Below, piece by piece: positions 44,231 through 55,838 of a stretch of DNA of 64,000 bases. This DNA is from Hymenopus coronatus (lineage: Eukaryota; Arthropoda; Insecta; Mantodea; Hymenopodidae): NCBI GenBank assembly GCA_030762935.1, contig CM060899.1, forward strand, positions 64,220,501 to 64,284,500. Reading direction: 5' to 3'. The notes beneath the pieces are model-generated. The model was not told the origin of the DNA. It was given only the letters and a program-made list of their open reading frames with translations, and searched no databases. Each line of letters starts with the position of its first letter. The stretch's first letter is position 1. A program made the position numbers and the translations under genes.

Positions 44231-45067
44231 CTGATGTGTACCATTCACATGACTTTTTCTACATCTCTGCAACAAATTATAATTAAAAAGCTTATACTTC
44301 TATTTGCTTCATTCTAATCGAAAAAAAAAATAGTAGAAATAGTCTTATTACTTGCTTCCTTGTAAGTAGAAGCGAAATAAGGGAGTACCATAGGTTAAAG
44401 TGAAAGTCAAAAACTGCCTGCAATGTCACTGAACTTCCTTTGATTGTATGGACAGCAGTTGACAAATTCCTGTATGAGAAAAGTATGTTTTTCATAGCAA
44501 GCAGAAACCAAAAACAAGGAATGTCTTAAAAACGACGAACTCCAAGAAAAAATGTATATAACATAAATTGTGTGTTTTAACATGGTCTACATTTTTTGTT
44601 TAGAAAGTTTTTGTCCATCTCTTATGCTTTAGCAGTTATTCAAAAATCCGTAAAATTCATCCAGAATAAACTACTCTTCAGAGGCTATTCGCAGAAAATA
44701 CAAGATATACATTTTATTTGTCAGATAAATGTCTTTAATATATGATATTTTAATCAAAATCGTTAGAGCCATTTTTGAGAATATCGAAATTTTGGAAAAA
44801 AGTTCTATGTAAAGGGTAGTTTGGGGTGGGGGGATTTTTCTCAAAATCTTCGTGTCGCATCCCTGGAAGATAATAAACTTAAATACCAAGTTTGGTATTT
44901 ACCGACTTTTCGTTTTTGAGTTATCGTGTTCGCAGGCACACGGACACGCACACATACACGGACCTTTTTCTGTAAATACTTTTTTTGGATATAAGGGACC
45001 CTAAAACATATATTTCCGGTGAAATCTCGGTATCGAACACTATGTATATAGTTCGCGTAGAGAAAGT
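44231..45067 (-). mobile_element. HP46, full-length HP repeat nested in HP45
   Basis: 837 bp from CTGATGTGTACCATTCACATG to TAGTTCGCGTAGAGAAAGT. HP45 sequence of opposite orientation continues on both sides. An A-rich target lies at both junctions. Confidence 0.93.
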
Positions 45068-45109
45068 AATAAAAAGAACATTTTTAGAAAAATGTCCGTA
45101 TGTGTGTGA

Positions 45110-45154
<45 letters not shown>

Positions 45155-45320
45155 CAGCGCAGCTCAAAAACGAAAAGTCCGTTAAATACCAAACTTAGTA
45201 TTTATATTCAGTATCTTCGAAGAATACCATACGAAGATTTTCAGGAAAATCCCCCCAATCTAAACAGCTTTTACATGAAAAACATTTTGAAGTATTTAAT
45301 TTTCTCAAAAATTGCTGTAG
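45068..45320 (+). mobile_element. HP45, right part with TG tract
   Basis: Resumes AATAAAAAGAACATTTTTAG, then GTCCGTATG and (TG)n at 45113-45151, through AAAAATTGCTGTAGG, where it is cut. Confidence 0.88.
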
Positions 45321-45440
45321 GTTTTGGATTAATTGAGTCCCAAAACATGTATTTCAGGATAAATCCCGGTATCGAACTTTTGGTTGCAATAAAATACCTG
45401 ATGTATACAAAACATAGTTCGTGTGGAGAAAATAAAAAAG
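45321..45440 (-). mobile_element. HP47, hairpin-end fragment
   Basis: GTCCCAAAACATGTATTTCAGG...TATCGAAC and a degraded palindrome ATACAAAACATAGTTCGTG then GGAGAAAATAAAAA. The same degraded hairpin recurs in HP51. Confidence 0.8.
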
Positions 45441-45456
45441 AGGAAGACCGACTATT

Positions 45457-46307
45457 ACTTTCTCTACACGTACTATGTAAATAGTGTATAGAGAAGGTAT
45501 TATATTCCACCTAAAATTGCGATTCCGAGATTTCACCGAAAATCCTAGTTTTGAGACCCCCTGAATAAAAAAAACAGTTTTAGAAACATGTCCGTGTGTG
45601 TGTGTTTGTGTGTGTGTGTGTCTGCCTGTCTATCTGTGTGTATGTGCGTCTGGAGAAGCATAGCTCAAAAACGAAAAGACCGTTAAAAACCAAACTTGGT
45701 ATTTAAGTTTAGTATCTTTCAGGGATGCGACACGAAGATTTAGAGAAAAATCCCCCCACCCCAAACTACCCTTTATATGGAACTTTTTTGGAAAATTTTT
45801 ATTTTCTCAAAAATGACTAACGATTTTGATTAAAATTTCGTATATTAAACATATTTACGTGGCAAATAAAATGTATATCTTGAATTTTCTGGGAATAGCC
45901 TCTGAAGACTACTTTATTCCGAATGAATTTTACTAACTTTTGAATAACTGCTAAACCGTAAGAGATGGACAAAAACTTACTGCACAAAAAATGTAGAGCA
46001 CATTAAAACACACAATTTATGTTATATATATTTTTTGTGGAGTCGATCGTTTTTAAGATATTCCTTTTTTTTAGTCTCAGCTTTGTAAAATTTACACCTT
46101 TCTCATACAGGAATTTGTCAACTCGTGTCCATACAAACAAAGGAACATCAGTGACATAGCAACCAGCTTTGGACTTCACTTTAACCTATGGTACTCCCTT
46201 ATTTCGCTTCTACTTACACGAAATCAAGTAATAAGACTATTTCCGCTATTTTTTTCTCAATTAGCATGAAGTAAGTAGAGAAAGTCATGCGGGTGTAACA
46301 CATCAGA
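45457..46307 (+). mobile_element. HP48, full-length HP repeat, A-type
   Basis: 851 bp from ACTTTCTCTACACGTACTAT to GTCATGCGGGTGTAACACATCAGA. The 3' tip resembles type B (GTGTAACAC) although the upstream block is type A. Confidence 0.92.
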
Positions 46308-46312
46308 TTTTT

Positions 46313-46512
46313 TTACTACCAGGCAATGACGCTGGTGATACATGGCATGAAGATGGAGCACCAGTGGAATGCGATGGCGGGGAAACCGGAGAACCTGGAG
46401 AAATCCCACCGCTGCGCCGCTTTGTCCACCACAAACCTCACATGCGGTCTCTTGGGATTGAACCCAGGCCGTCTAGGTGAAAGATCTGACTACTCGGCCA
46501 TAGTAATCATAT
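46313..46512 (-). mobile_element. SINE3a, tRNA-derived SINE
   Basis: On the minus strand, GGCCGAGTAGTCAGATC (A-box region) and GGTTCAATCCC (B-box), then the 'GTGGTGGACAAAGCGGCGC' body and CATTCCACTGGTGCTCC near its end. Slightly shorter than SINE3b. Confidence 0.87.
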
Positions 46513-46520
46513 ACACAACA

Positions 46521-46717
46521 TGAATGTAAGTGGAGTACGCTACCGCTTCGCCACCTCTTTCGGTTATGTACGAGATATTTCAGCACCAGGTAGAGTGTGG
46601 TATATTTTGATAATTTGCATCTCTGTTAACCCCCGAGTAAAACTGAATAAATAAGAAGCCTGGTGCGAACCATCGATTTTTGGAGCGCTAATCCGCAGAA
46701 CCACTTGAAAACATTGC
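46521..46717. repeat. Repeat E, copy 1
   Basis: About 195 bp similar to 48183-48390, including TACGCTACCGCTTCGCCACC and CGAACCATCGATTTTTGGAG. On the minus strand TGGCGAAGCGGTAGCGTAC resembles a tRNA A-box, so E may be another tRNA-derived element. Confidence 0.8.
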
Positions 46718-46722
46718 TTTTT

Positions 46723-47500
46723 ACTTTCTCTACACGTACTATATACATAGTGTATAGAAAGGTTATTGCTCTCCACCCAAAAATCCGATACCGAGATACA
46801 CCGGAAATATATGTTTTATGGTCCCCTGTATCCAAAAGAGGTCCGCGCTCGCGTGTGTGTGTGTGTATCCGTGTGCTTGTGAACACAATAACTCAAAAAC
46901 GAAAAGTCGGTAAAATACCAAAAATGGTATTTAAGTTTAGTATCTACCAGGGATGCGACACCAAGATTTTGGAAAATGCTCCACCCCAAACTACACTTTA
47001 CATGGAACTTTTTCGAAAATTTTGATTTTATAAAAATGGCTGTAACGATTTTGATTAAAACATCATATATTAAAGATATTTACCTGACAAATAAAATGTA
47101 TATCTTGACTATTCTGGGAGCCTCTGAAGAGTTGTTTATTCCGGATGAATTTTACTGAATTTTGAATAACTGCCAAACCCTAAGAGGTGGACAAAAAATG
47201 TAGAGCGCGTTAAAACACACAATTTATGTCATATACATTTTTTTCGTGGAGATCATCGTTTTGAGACATTCGTTGTTTTTGGTTTCTGCTATGAAAAACT
47301 TATACTTTTCTCATGCAGGAATTTGTCAACTACTGTCCATACAAACAAAGGAACTTCAGTGACATGGCAACCAGCTTTTGGCTATCACTTTAACCTATGA
47401 TACTCCCTTATTTGGCTTCTACTTACAAGGAAGCAAGTAATAAGACTATTTCTGCTAATTATTTTCTGAAGTAAATAAAAGTATTAGCTTTTTAAGAATA
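46723..47500 (+). mobile_element. HP49, HP repeat without 3' tip
   Basis: Starts ACTTTCTCTACACGTACTAT in the T-run after repeat E. It shares private variants with HP50 (GAGGTCCGCGC, CCAAGATTTTGG). It ends at AGCTTTTTAAGAATAA. Confidence 0.9.
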
Positions 47501-47502
47501 AT

Positions 47503-48048
47503 ATATATAGTATATAGTATATAGAGAGGTTATTGCACTCCACCCAAAAATCCGATACCGAGATTTCACCGGAGATATATTTTTTAGGGCCTCCTGTATC
47601 CAAAAAAGCCTTTTACAGTAAGAGGTCCGCGCGCGCGCGTGTGTTTATATCCGTGTGCTTGTGAACACGATAACTCAAAAACGAAAAGTCGGTAAAATAC
47701 CAAACTTGGTATTTAAGTTTAGTGTTCACCAGGGATGCGAGTCCAAGATTTTGGGGAAAATTCCCCCACCCCAAACTAAACTTTACATGGAACTTTTTTC
47801 GAAAATTTTGAATTTCTAAAAAATAGCTGTAACGATTTTGATTAAAATATCATATATTAAAGATATTTACCTGACAAATAAAATGTATATCTTGAACTTT
47901 ATGGGAATAGCCTCTAAAGACTACTTTATTCTGGATGGATTTTAAGGAATTTTGCATAACTGCTAAACCGTAAGAGATGGATAAAAACTTACCACACAAA
48001 AAATGTAGAGCACGTTTAAACACAAATGTATGTCATAATATTTTTTTT
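47503..48048 (+). mobile_element. HP50, HP repeat 5' half, sister of HP49
   Basis: The palindrome is degraded to TATATAGTATATAGAGAGG. The private variants are shared with HP49. It is cut at ATTTTTTTTCATATATTTCC. Confidence 0.88.
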
Positions 48049-48143
48049 CATATATTTCCGGTGAAATCTGGGTATCGAATTTTTGGATGCAATATAATAC
48101 CTGCTCTATACAAAACATAGTTTGTGTGGAGAAAATAAAAAGG
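48049..48143 (-). mobile_element. HP51, hairpin-end fragment, sister of HP47
   Basis: CATATATTTCCGGTGAAATC, then ATACAAAACATAGTTTGTGTGG as in HP47. The flanks GGAAGA(TG)GCCGAC also resemble those of HP47. Confidence 0.8.
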
Positions 48144-48182
48144 AAGATGGCCGACACCATAGATATCAAACGCACATCATCC

Positions 48183-48390
48183 TGAATGCAAGAGGCGTAC
48201 GCTACCGCTTCGCCACCTCGTTCGGTTACGTATGAAATCCTTCAGCACTAGGTAGAGTGCGGTTCATTTTGATAATTTGCATCCCTGTTAACCCCCCAGT
48301 AAAACTGAATAAATAAGAAGGTTGTGCGGCACCAGGTGCGAACCATCGATTTTTGGAGCGCTAATCCGCAGAACCACTTGAAAACATTGC
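48183..48390. repeat. Repeat E, copy 2
   Basis: See 46521-46717. This copy has an extra GTTGTGCGGCACC insertion near 48320 and continues into unique sequence (AGGCATTCC) instead of an HP copy. Confidence 0.8.
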
Positions 48391-48566
48391 AGGCATTCCT
48401 TTTTCTTTCTTTCCTTTTGTGGGCTGCCATCAAGAGCCAATTAGCATCAGCCATAACAGCGGCACAGAGCACAGGAAAAGAGCAAAGAGAGCAGAAGGGA
48501 TTATAACCATAACTGGCTGTCTTGAGGGAATGCAAGTAAAGACGGTCTAACTCACCAAATAAAAAT
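48391..48566. other. Unique spacer
   Basis: No recognisable feature. Confidence 0.45.
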
Positions 48567-49249
48567 CTGAATTTCTCTACATCTCTGCAACAAACTATTG
48601 TTAAAAAGCTTACACTTCTGTTTACTTCTGCTATTCGAGAAAATATTAGTATGTTTCAAAAACAAAGAATATCTAAAAAACGATGAAATCTACGAAAATA
48701 ATGAATATAACATAAATTGTGTGTTTTAACGAACTCTTAACTTTTTGTCACAAGTTTTTGTCCATCCCTTACGGTTTAGTAGTTATGCAAAATTACATAA
48801 AATTCATCCAGAATAAAGTACTCTTCACAGGCTATTCCCAAAAAAGTCAAGATACATTTTATTTGTCAGGTAAATATCTTTAATATACGACATTTTAATC
48901 AAAATCGTTAGAGCCATTTTAAGAAAAACAAAATTTTCGAAAACATTTTCATGTAAAGGGTAGTTGGGGTTGGGGAGACTCTCTTGAAAATCTTCGTGTC
49001 GCATCCTTGGAAGATACCATACCTAAATAGCAAGTTTGGTAATCAACGGTCTTTTTGTTTTTGGGCTATGCTGTCCACAGACACACACAAACCACACATA
49101 CACACACGGACTTTTTTGTAAAAATGCTTATTTTGTACTCAGGGGGTCTAAAACATGTATTTCCGGTGAAATCTCGACATCGAATTTTTGAGTGGAATAC
49201 AATACTTCTCTGTCCCAATGTATATTGTACATACGGATCTAGAGAAAGT
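48567..49249 (-). mobile_element. HP52, HP repeat with B-type hairpin and deleted 3' third
   Basis: Begins CTGAATTTCTCTACATCTCTG. The GCAACCAGC block is missing. It ends in B-type palindrome CCCAATGTATATTGTACATACGG then CTAGAGAAAGT. Confidence 0.9.
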
Positions 49250-49269
49250 AAAAAGCTTATGCTTCTTTT

Positions 49270-50092
49270 AATTTATCTACATGTACTATATACATAATGT
49301 ATAGAGAAGGTATTGCATTCCACCCAAAAATGTGATACCAATATTTCACCGGAAATAAATGCTTCGGGTCCCCCTGAATCCAAAAAAAGGCTTTTTCAGA
49401 AAAAGGTCCATGTGTGTGTGAGTGTGTCTTTGGACAGCATAGCTCAAAAACAAAAAAACCGTTGATTACCAAACTTGGTATTTAAGTTAGGTATCTTCCA
49501 AGAATGCGACACGAAGATTTTCAAGAGAGTCTCCCCAACCCCAACTACCCTTTACATGGAACTTTTTTCGAAAATTTGTTTTTCTTAAAAATGCCTCTAA
49601 CGATTTTGATTAAAATGTCGTGTATTAAAGATATTTACCTGACAAATAAAATGTATATTTTGAGTTTTCTAGGAATAGCTTATGAAGAGTACTTTATTGT
49701 GGATGAATTTTACGTAATTTTGCATAACTGCTAAAGCGCAACAGATAGACAAATGCTTACCAAAAAAAAAATGTATAGCACTTTAAAATACATAATTTAT
49801 GTTACATACATTGTTTTAGTGAAGTTTGTCGTTTTTGAGCTATTCCTTGTTTTTGGTTTCATCTTTAAAAAACATATACATTTCTCATACAGGAATTTGT
49901 CAACTCCTGTCCATACAAACAAAGGAATTTCAGTCACATAGCAACCAGCTTTTGACTGTCACTTTAACCTATGGTACTCCCTTATTTCGCTTACAAGGAA
50001 GTAATAAGACTATTTCTGCTAATTTTTTCTGCCAATATTTGTTGCAGAGATGTAGAGAAAGTCATGTGAATGTAACAATTGAGATTTTTGAA
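49270..50092 (+). mobile_element. HP53, near-complete HP repeat, A-type
   Basis: The hairpin start is degraded (TTATCTACATGTACTATATA); the end is GTCATGTGAATGTAACAATTGAGA. Confidence 0.9.
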
Positions 50093-50699
50093 CTTGTTCA
50101 TATTCAACAGACGTGAAAGGTGTTTAGAGGCGACACAATGAACATGACTGGAAATGGGTCATCCATCATCCTTCATGAGAGATGATGTAGGCGAAATAAT
50201 GATCTCATTATTTTCGAAACCAGGCATTTCTCCGCCGCCCAGGTTGTTATATTTACTTCAAAATCGAAAGCAAGTTCCAGAGGGCGGCGCCATATGCACG
50301 CTGCAGTTCCACCTCCCCCTCCTGACCCGCGCTGCAAAGCGACTTCAGAAATAGAAGCTGAATTATATGAGGCACATTCCTAGAATCTCTTGTGTGTAAT
50401 TTTCTCGCTAGACAACCTCACGCGCCCATTTTCAGCAGCTTCCTTCTTCAACTGCATGACGAAAGTAGTGCATGTCAACTCTTAACGAAGGCCTTGGGTT
50501 CTATTCCTGACAGGGAAAGCTGCTTGAGTAAGACCACTTATCTCAGCTGTTCTTACAGCAAAAGGAAACCATGAAGGTCACAAGCCTTAATTGCACGTAC
50601 GTTTAACTTCATGAAACGTAATCAAATTAATAAATCTCTCTAGGTATTTTAAGATATTTACCACTTACCTCTATTAAGTAAAGAAGTTTCGTAGACAAT
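50093..50699. other. Non-repeat island 14
   Basis: Moderate GC content, with short frames only. No recognisable family. Confidence 0.45.
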
Positions 50700-50748
50700 T
50701 ATAGAGAAGGTATTGTATTGCACAAAAATTCGATACCGAGATTTTACA

Positions 50749-50797
<49 letters not shown>

Positions 50798-51490
50798 TGT
50801 GGACAGCATAGCTCAAAAACGAAAAGACCATCAAAAACCAAACTTGGTATTTAGGTTTGGTATCTTCCAAGGATGTGACACGAAGTTTTCAAGAAAATCC
50901 TCCCACCCCAAACTACCCTTTATATGGCAAAAATGTCGAAAATTTTGATTTGCTTAAAAATGGCTTTAATAATTTTGGACTAAATCTCTTATATTTAAGA
51001 TATTTACTTCTCAATAAAATGTATATCTTGAATTTTCTGGGACTAACCTCTGAAGACTACTTTATTCTGGATGAAGTTTACGGAATTTTGAATAACTGCT
51101 ACACCGCATGAGATGGACAAAAACTTACTACACAAAAAATGTAGAGCACGTTAAAACACACAATTTATATGATATACATTTTTTTCGTGGAGTCATCGTT
51201 TTTAAGTCATTCCTTGTTTTTGGTTTCAGCTATGAAGACATACTTTTCTCATATAGGAATTTGTCAACTGCTTCCATACAAAGGAACTTCATTGACATAG
51301 CAACCAGCTTTTGACTGTCTCTTTAACCTATGGTACTCCCTTATTTCGCTTCTACTTACAAGGAAGCAAGAAATAAGACTATTTCTGCTCATTTTTTCTC
51401 GATTAGGTGGAAGTAAATAGAAGCATAAGCTTTTTAAAAATAATTTATTGCAGAGATATAGAGAAAGTCATGTGAATGGAACACATCAGA
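50700..51490 (+). mobile_element. HP54, near-complete HP repeat with TG tract
   Basis: The outer hairpin arm is missing (starts ATTATAGAGAAGG). (TG)n lies at 50750-50797. The end is GTCATGTGAATGGAACACATCAGA. Confidence 0.9.
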
Positions 51491-51720
51491 TTTTTTAATC
51501 CATGTTGTAAAATACGACATCTTAATTCGCCCTCTTGACTTTTAAGTGCTTGTCAGAAGCCCTTCAAGCAACATTATCTGAAATCACACCCGACATGCTT
51601 TCAAGCTGACTAAAACCATAAAACCTTCACGCCAATTTAATTATGGTTAAAACGAAGGTGATTATCCAAAAACATCAGAGCGTCTAATGTATTTTCTTTA
51701 GGATTACACAATTCTTTTTT
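51491..51720. other. Unique spacer
   Basis: No recognisable feature. Confidence 0.5.
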
Positions 51721-51856
51721 ACCTTCCCTGCACGTTCTATGTAAATAGTGTAAAGAGAATGTATTGTATTGCACCCAAAAATTCGATACCGAGATTTCAC
51801 CGGAAATACATGTTTTGGGACCACCTGAATACATAAAATGCATTTTTAGAAAAATC
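51721..51856 (+). mobile_element. HP55, 5' fragment with hairpin
   Basis: ACCTTCCCTGCACGTTCTAT...GTGTAAAGAGAATG to ATGCATTTTTAGAAAAA, the recurrent internal breakpoint. Confidence 0.87.
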
Positions 51857-52363
51857 TGATGTTTACCATTCGCATGACTTTCTCTACAACTGTATATAAC
51901 ATAAATTGGGTGTTTTAAAATGCTCTACATTTGTTGTGTGGTAAGTTTTTTTCCACCTCTTACGGTTTAGTAGTTATGCAAAATTCCGTAAAATTGACCC
52001 AGAATAAAGTAGTCTTCAGAGGCTATTCCCAGAAATTTCAAGATATACACTTTATTTGTCCGGTAAATATCTTTAATATACAATATTTTAATCAAAATCG
52101 TTAGTCATTTTTTATAAAATCAAAATGTCCGAAAAAAGTTCCATGTAAAGGGTAGTTTGGGGCGGGGGGAATTTTCTCAAAATCTTCGTGTTGCATCCTT
52201 GGAAGATACTAAACTTAAATACCAACTTTTCGTTTTTGAGTTATCGTGTTCACAAACACACGGAAACACACACGGACCTTTTTCTGAAAATACTTTTTTT
52301 GGATACAGGGGATCCTAAAACAAATATATATCCGTGGAAATCTCGGTATCGAATTATATGGGT
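51857..52363 (-). mobile_element. HP56, HP repeat with deletions, hairpin lost
   Basis: TCTGATGTTTACCATTCGCATG joins directly to CTACAACTGTATATAACATAA, deleting the 3' third. It ends ATCTCGGTATCGAATTATATGG. Confidence 0.87.
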
Positions 52364-52365
52364 TA

Positions 52366-52457
52366 TACACTTTTCATTGCAATATTTTTAATATATTTGT
52401 TAATAATTAAATTAGCGGTAAATTATAGTCCATACGATGACAAAGTTAAAACTTTAC
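52366..52457 (+). repeat. Inverted repeat F, left arm
   Basis: About 90-100 bp that recur inverted at 54941-55040, nearly identical over GTTAATAATTAAATTAG and TATAGTCCATACGATGACAA. A (CCG)n tract (52458-52476) follows. Confidence 0.85.
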
Positions 52458-52563
52458 CACCGCCGCCGCCGCCACTACCACCCAGATACGTTTTATTCCT
52501 CATGGATAACTTAGATTATCTCTGATAGGTTCATTAACTATGTACTATGTACCATGAAAATAT

Positions 52564-53281
52564 CTGATGTGTTCCATTCACACGACTTTCTCTACACCTC
52601 TGCAACAAATTATTGTTAAAAAGCTTTTTCTACCATTCAATTCATGCTAATGGAGAAAAAGTCAGCAAAAATAGTCTTATTGCTGTTTCATTTACGTAGA
52701 AGCGAATTAAGAGAATAGCATAGGTTAAAGTATTAGTCAAAAGTTGGTTGCTATGTACCTGAAGTTCCTTTGTTTGTATGGATAGGAGTTGACAAAATTC
52801 CTATGTCAGAAAAGTATAAAATACTCGCAGAATAAAGTAGCGTTCAGAGTCTATTCCCAGAAAATTGAAGAAATACATTTTATTTGTCGCGTAAATACAT
52901 TTAAAATACGGTATTTTAATCAAAATCGTTAGAGCCATTTTTGAGAAATTCAAAGATTTCGAAGATTTGTCCATGTAAATGATGGTTCGTGGTGGGGGGA
53001 TTTTCTTGAAAATCTTCGTGTCGCATTCTTGGAATATACTAAACTTAAATACCAAGTTTGGTTTTTAACGGATATTTCGTTTTTGAGCTATGCTGCCCAC
53101 AGACACACACACATACACAGAGAGAGAAAGAGAAAGAGAGAGAGTGATACAGACCGATGCACACGGACATTTTCCTAAAAATGTTTATTTATTCAAAAGA
53201 TGTATTTCCCGTGAAATCTCGGGATTGTATTTTTGAGTGCAATACAGTGTGCACTATGTGCATAGTACGTGTAGAGAAAGT
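52564..53281 (-). mobile_element. HP57, HP repeat with internal deletion
   Basis: Begins CTGATGTGTTCCATTCACACG and jumps from GTCAGAAAAGTATAAAATAC to the GCAGAATAAAGTAGC block. A GA-rich insert lies at 53117-53143. The hairpin ends GTACGTGTAGAGAAAGT. Confidence 0.9.
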
Positions 53282-53287
53282 GAAATT

Positions 53288-53947
53288 TTACTATGTTCCA
53301 TTCATATGATGTACTCCAGCTGTTCGGTAAACAAACCTTTTATACAAAAGATTAATCTGCTACCACGCCAATCAAGGTAAACATAGTATTCTTACTAGCT
53401 CCTTGTAAGTAAGAGAAATACGAAAATGTTCAGGCTAAAGCGATAGTCTCGTCCTTTAGCAGCCAATCGCTATGTGAAACAATTGATATAAAATTGAAGC
53501 CAATAATCCGAAATATCTCGATAACGGTTAACTCACAAAAAAGGTAACTAAATTATGTGTTTTAAGAGATCTACATTTTTTGTGTAGTAAGATTTTGAAA
53601 TAACTCAAATATAAGACATTTTAATAAATCGTTAGTCAATTTTGAGAAAATAAAACCTTTCGATTTTTTTTTCTATGTAAAGGGTAGTAGCAATGGGGGG
53701 GGGAGGTTCTTGAAAATCTTCGTCTCGCATCCTTGGAAGATACTGAACCTAACTACCAAGTTTGATATTTAAGGGACACACACACACACACACATAGCAG
53801 ACAGACACTCAGGGCCTTTTTTCTAAAAATACATTTTTTCGATTCAGGGGGTCCCAAGATATTTTTTACGGTGAAATCTCGGAATCGAATTTTTGGGTGC
53901 AGTACAATACCTTCTCTATACACTATGTACATGCACGTATACAGAAA
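53288..53947 (-). mobile_element. HP58, HP repeat, B-type
   Basis: B-type start TATGTTCCATTCATATGATG then AGCTGTTCGGTAAACAAACC. The middle is deleted. The hairpin end is TACATGCACGTATACAGAAAA. Confidence 0.85.
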
Positions 53948-53952
53948 ATAAA

Positions 53953-54097
53953 AATCTGATGTGTTCCATTCACATGACTTTCTCTACATCTATTCTACAA
54001 ATTATTGTTAAAAAGCTTATGCTTATTTATGCTAATCGAGAAAAAATTATCAGAAATAGTCTCATTACTTGCTTCCATACAAGTAGAAGGCAAATAT
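53953..54097 (-). mobile_element. HP59, left part, interrupted by SINE3b
   Basis: CTGATGTGTTCCATTCACATG to GTAGAAGGCAAATAT. The last 12 bases are duplicated beyond the SINE. Confidence 0.9.
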
Positions 54098-54319
54098 TTT
54101 TTTTAACTACTCATGGCACCGCAGGCGGTGACACTGATGATACATGAATGATGATGGAGCACCGGTGGAATGCGATGGCGGGGGAAACCGGAGTACCCGG
54201 AGAAAACCCGCCCCAGCTCCGCTTTGTCCACCACAAATCTCACATGCGGTCGCTTGGGATCGAACCCCGGCCGTCTAGGTGAGAGACGAGTGGTCTAACC
54301 ACTCGGTCACGGCGCGGCC
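54098..54319 (-). mobile_element. SINE3b, complete tRNA-derived SINE
   Basis: On the minus strand the head is GCCGTGACCGAGTGGTTAGA (A-box region) and the B-box GGGGTTCGATCCC (complement at 54257-54268). The body is GTGGTGGACAAAGCGGAGC...CCATCGCATTCCACCGG, ending with an A-run (T-run at 54098). Target duplication GAAGGCAAATAT / GAAGGGAAATAT lies at 54086-54097 and 54320-54331. Confidence 0.92.
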
Positions 54320-54331
54320 GAAGGGAAATAT

Positions 54332-54899
54332 GGAAGTAGTATAGGCCAAAGTATTCGTCAAAAGCTGGTTGCTATATGACTGAAGTTCCTTTGTTTGTAT
54401 GGACCAGAGTTGGCAAATTCCGGTATGATAAAAGTGTAAGTTTTTTAAAGGTGATACCAGCAACAAGGAATATCTCAAAAACAATAAACCCTACGAAAAA
54501 AAATATATAACATAAATTGTGTATTTTAACGTGCTCCACATTTTTTGTGGTAAGTTTTTATCCATCTCTTACGGTTTAGCAGTTATGCAAAATCTCGTAA
54601 AATTTATTCGGCATAAAGTAGTCTTCAGAGGCTATTCCTAGAAAATTCAAGATTTACATATTATTAATCAGTTAAATATGTTTAATATACATAATATAAT
54701 CAAAATTGTTAGAGCCATTTTTGAGAAAATTAAAATGTTCGAATAAATTTCCATGTGAAAAGTAGTTTGGGGTGGGAGTATTTTCTTGAAAATCTTTCTG
54801 ACGTATCCTTGGAAGATACTGAACTTAAATGCCATGTTTTGTATTTAACAGACACACACATAGACAGTCAGACAGACTCACTCACAGACGGACATTTTT
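54332..54899 (-). mobile_element. HP59, right part
   Basis: GGAAGTAGTATAGGCCAAAG through GACGGACATTTTT, where HP60 begins in the T-run; the remainder is lost. Confidence 0.88.
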
Positions 54900-54926
54900 A
54901 CTTTCTCTATACGCACTATGTACATG
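54900..54926 (+). mobile_element. HP60, isolated hairpin arm
   Basis: ACTTTCTCTATACGCACTAT then GTACAT is the first 26 bases of an HP copy; the rest is replaced by repeat F. Confidence 0.75.
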
Positions 54927-54940
54927 GTGGTGGTATTACA

Positions 54941-55040
54941 GTAAAGTTTTAACTTTGTCATCGTATGGACTATAATTTACCACTAATTTAATTATTAACA
55001 ATAATGTAATATATATTCAAAATATTGGCATGAAAAGTTT
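54941..55040 (-). repeat. Inverted repeat F, right arm
   Basis: Reverse-complement copy of 52366-52457; the adjacent GGTGGTGG (54926-54933) mirrors the CCACC/CCG tract beside the left arm. Confidence 0.85.
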
Positions 55041-55551
55041 ATAGCCTACAAAGATTTAGTGTGTTTTTTCTTTTGGTTTAACATTCTAAATATGTATTAG
55101 AACTTAGAAATGTTATCCCTGACTGCAACATAAAACTGCATCTAGTTGCTTTCCTACGCATTCTAAACAGAAGGATATTATTAGGTGGCACTCAAAAGGA
55201 TTTGCTAGAACAAGTGCAACGTGACGTCAGCATGTCAGCGTTTCCAATTTTAGCAAAGGCGCATGTCGCTTGCGCACTGCTCGAGTGCTTACTTCTCTCT
55301 TTCCCTCAAGTATCCGTTTCTGGTACCATAGCAACGACTGCGAGGGCCTGTTGAAAAATAATAGGCTTCCCTTATCGTTTTCAATTAAAATATTCCAGCT
55401 TGGAGCACAATAGGTCTACACAAAGAGACTTCATTACACACTTGCTTCTATCGGTCTTTAAATGGAACCAAGGAAAAAAGTTGGTTAATTCTGTAGCTTT
55501 TCCCAGAATCCGATATCTACAACTGCTTTCTATAGTATGGAGAAATAAAAT
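55041..55551. other. Non-repeat island 15, promoter-like centre
   Basis: 55190-55370 is GC-richer and contains a perfect TGACGTCA (55222-55229), GCGCATGTCGCTTGCGCAC and CCATAGCAAC. No clear coding frame follows. Confidence 0.35.
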
Positions 55552-55838
55552 CTGATGTGTTCCATTCATATGACTTTCTCTAAATCTCTGCAACAAATTG
55601 TACAAAGTGTACTCTTCCATATACTTCATGCTAATCGGTGAAAAAATTACCAAAAATAGTCTTATTACTTGCCTCCTTGTAAGTAGAAGTGAAATAAGGG
55701 AGTACCATAGGTTAAAGTGGAAGCCAAAAGCTGGTTGCTATGTGACTGAAGTTCCTTTGTTTGTATGGACACGAGTTGACAAATTCCTGTATGTGAAAAG
55801 TATGAGTTTTAAAGGGAACCAAAAACAAAGAATATCTC
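55552..55838 (-). mobile_element. HP61, left part, interrupted by SINE2d
   Basis: CTGATGTGTTCCATTCATATG to AAACAAAGAATATCTC. The last bases are repeated after the SINE. Confidence 0.9.

Noticed and set aside
54260..54319. Minus-strand tRNA-like head as a genuine tRNA gene
   Set aside because: It is joined to the SINE3 body shared with 46313 and 59249 and flanked by a target duplication.
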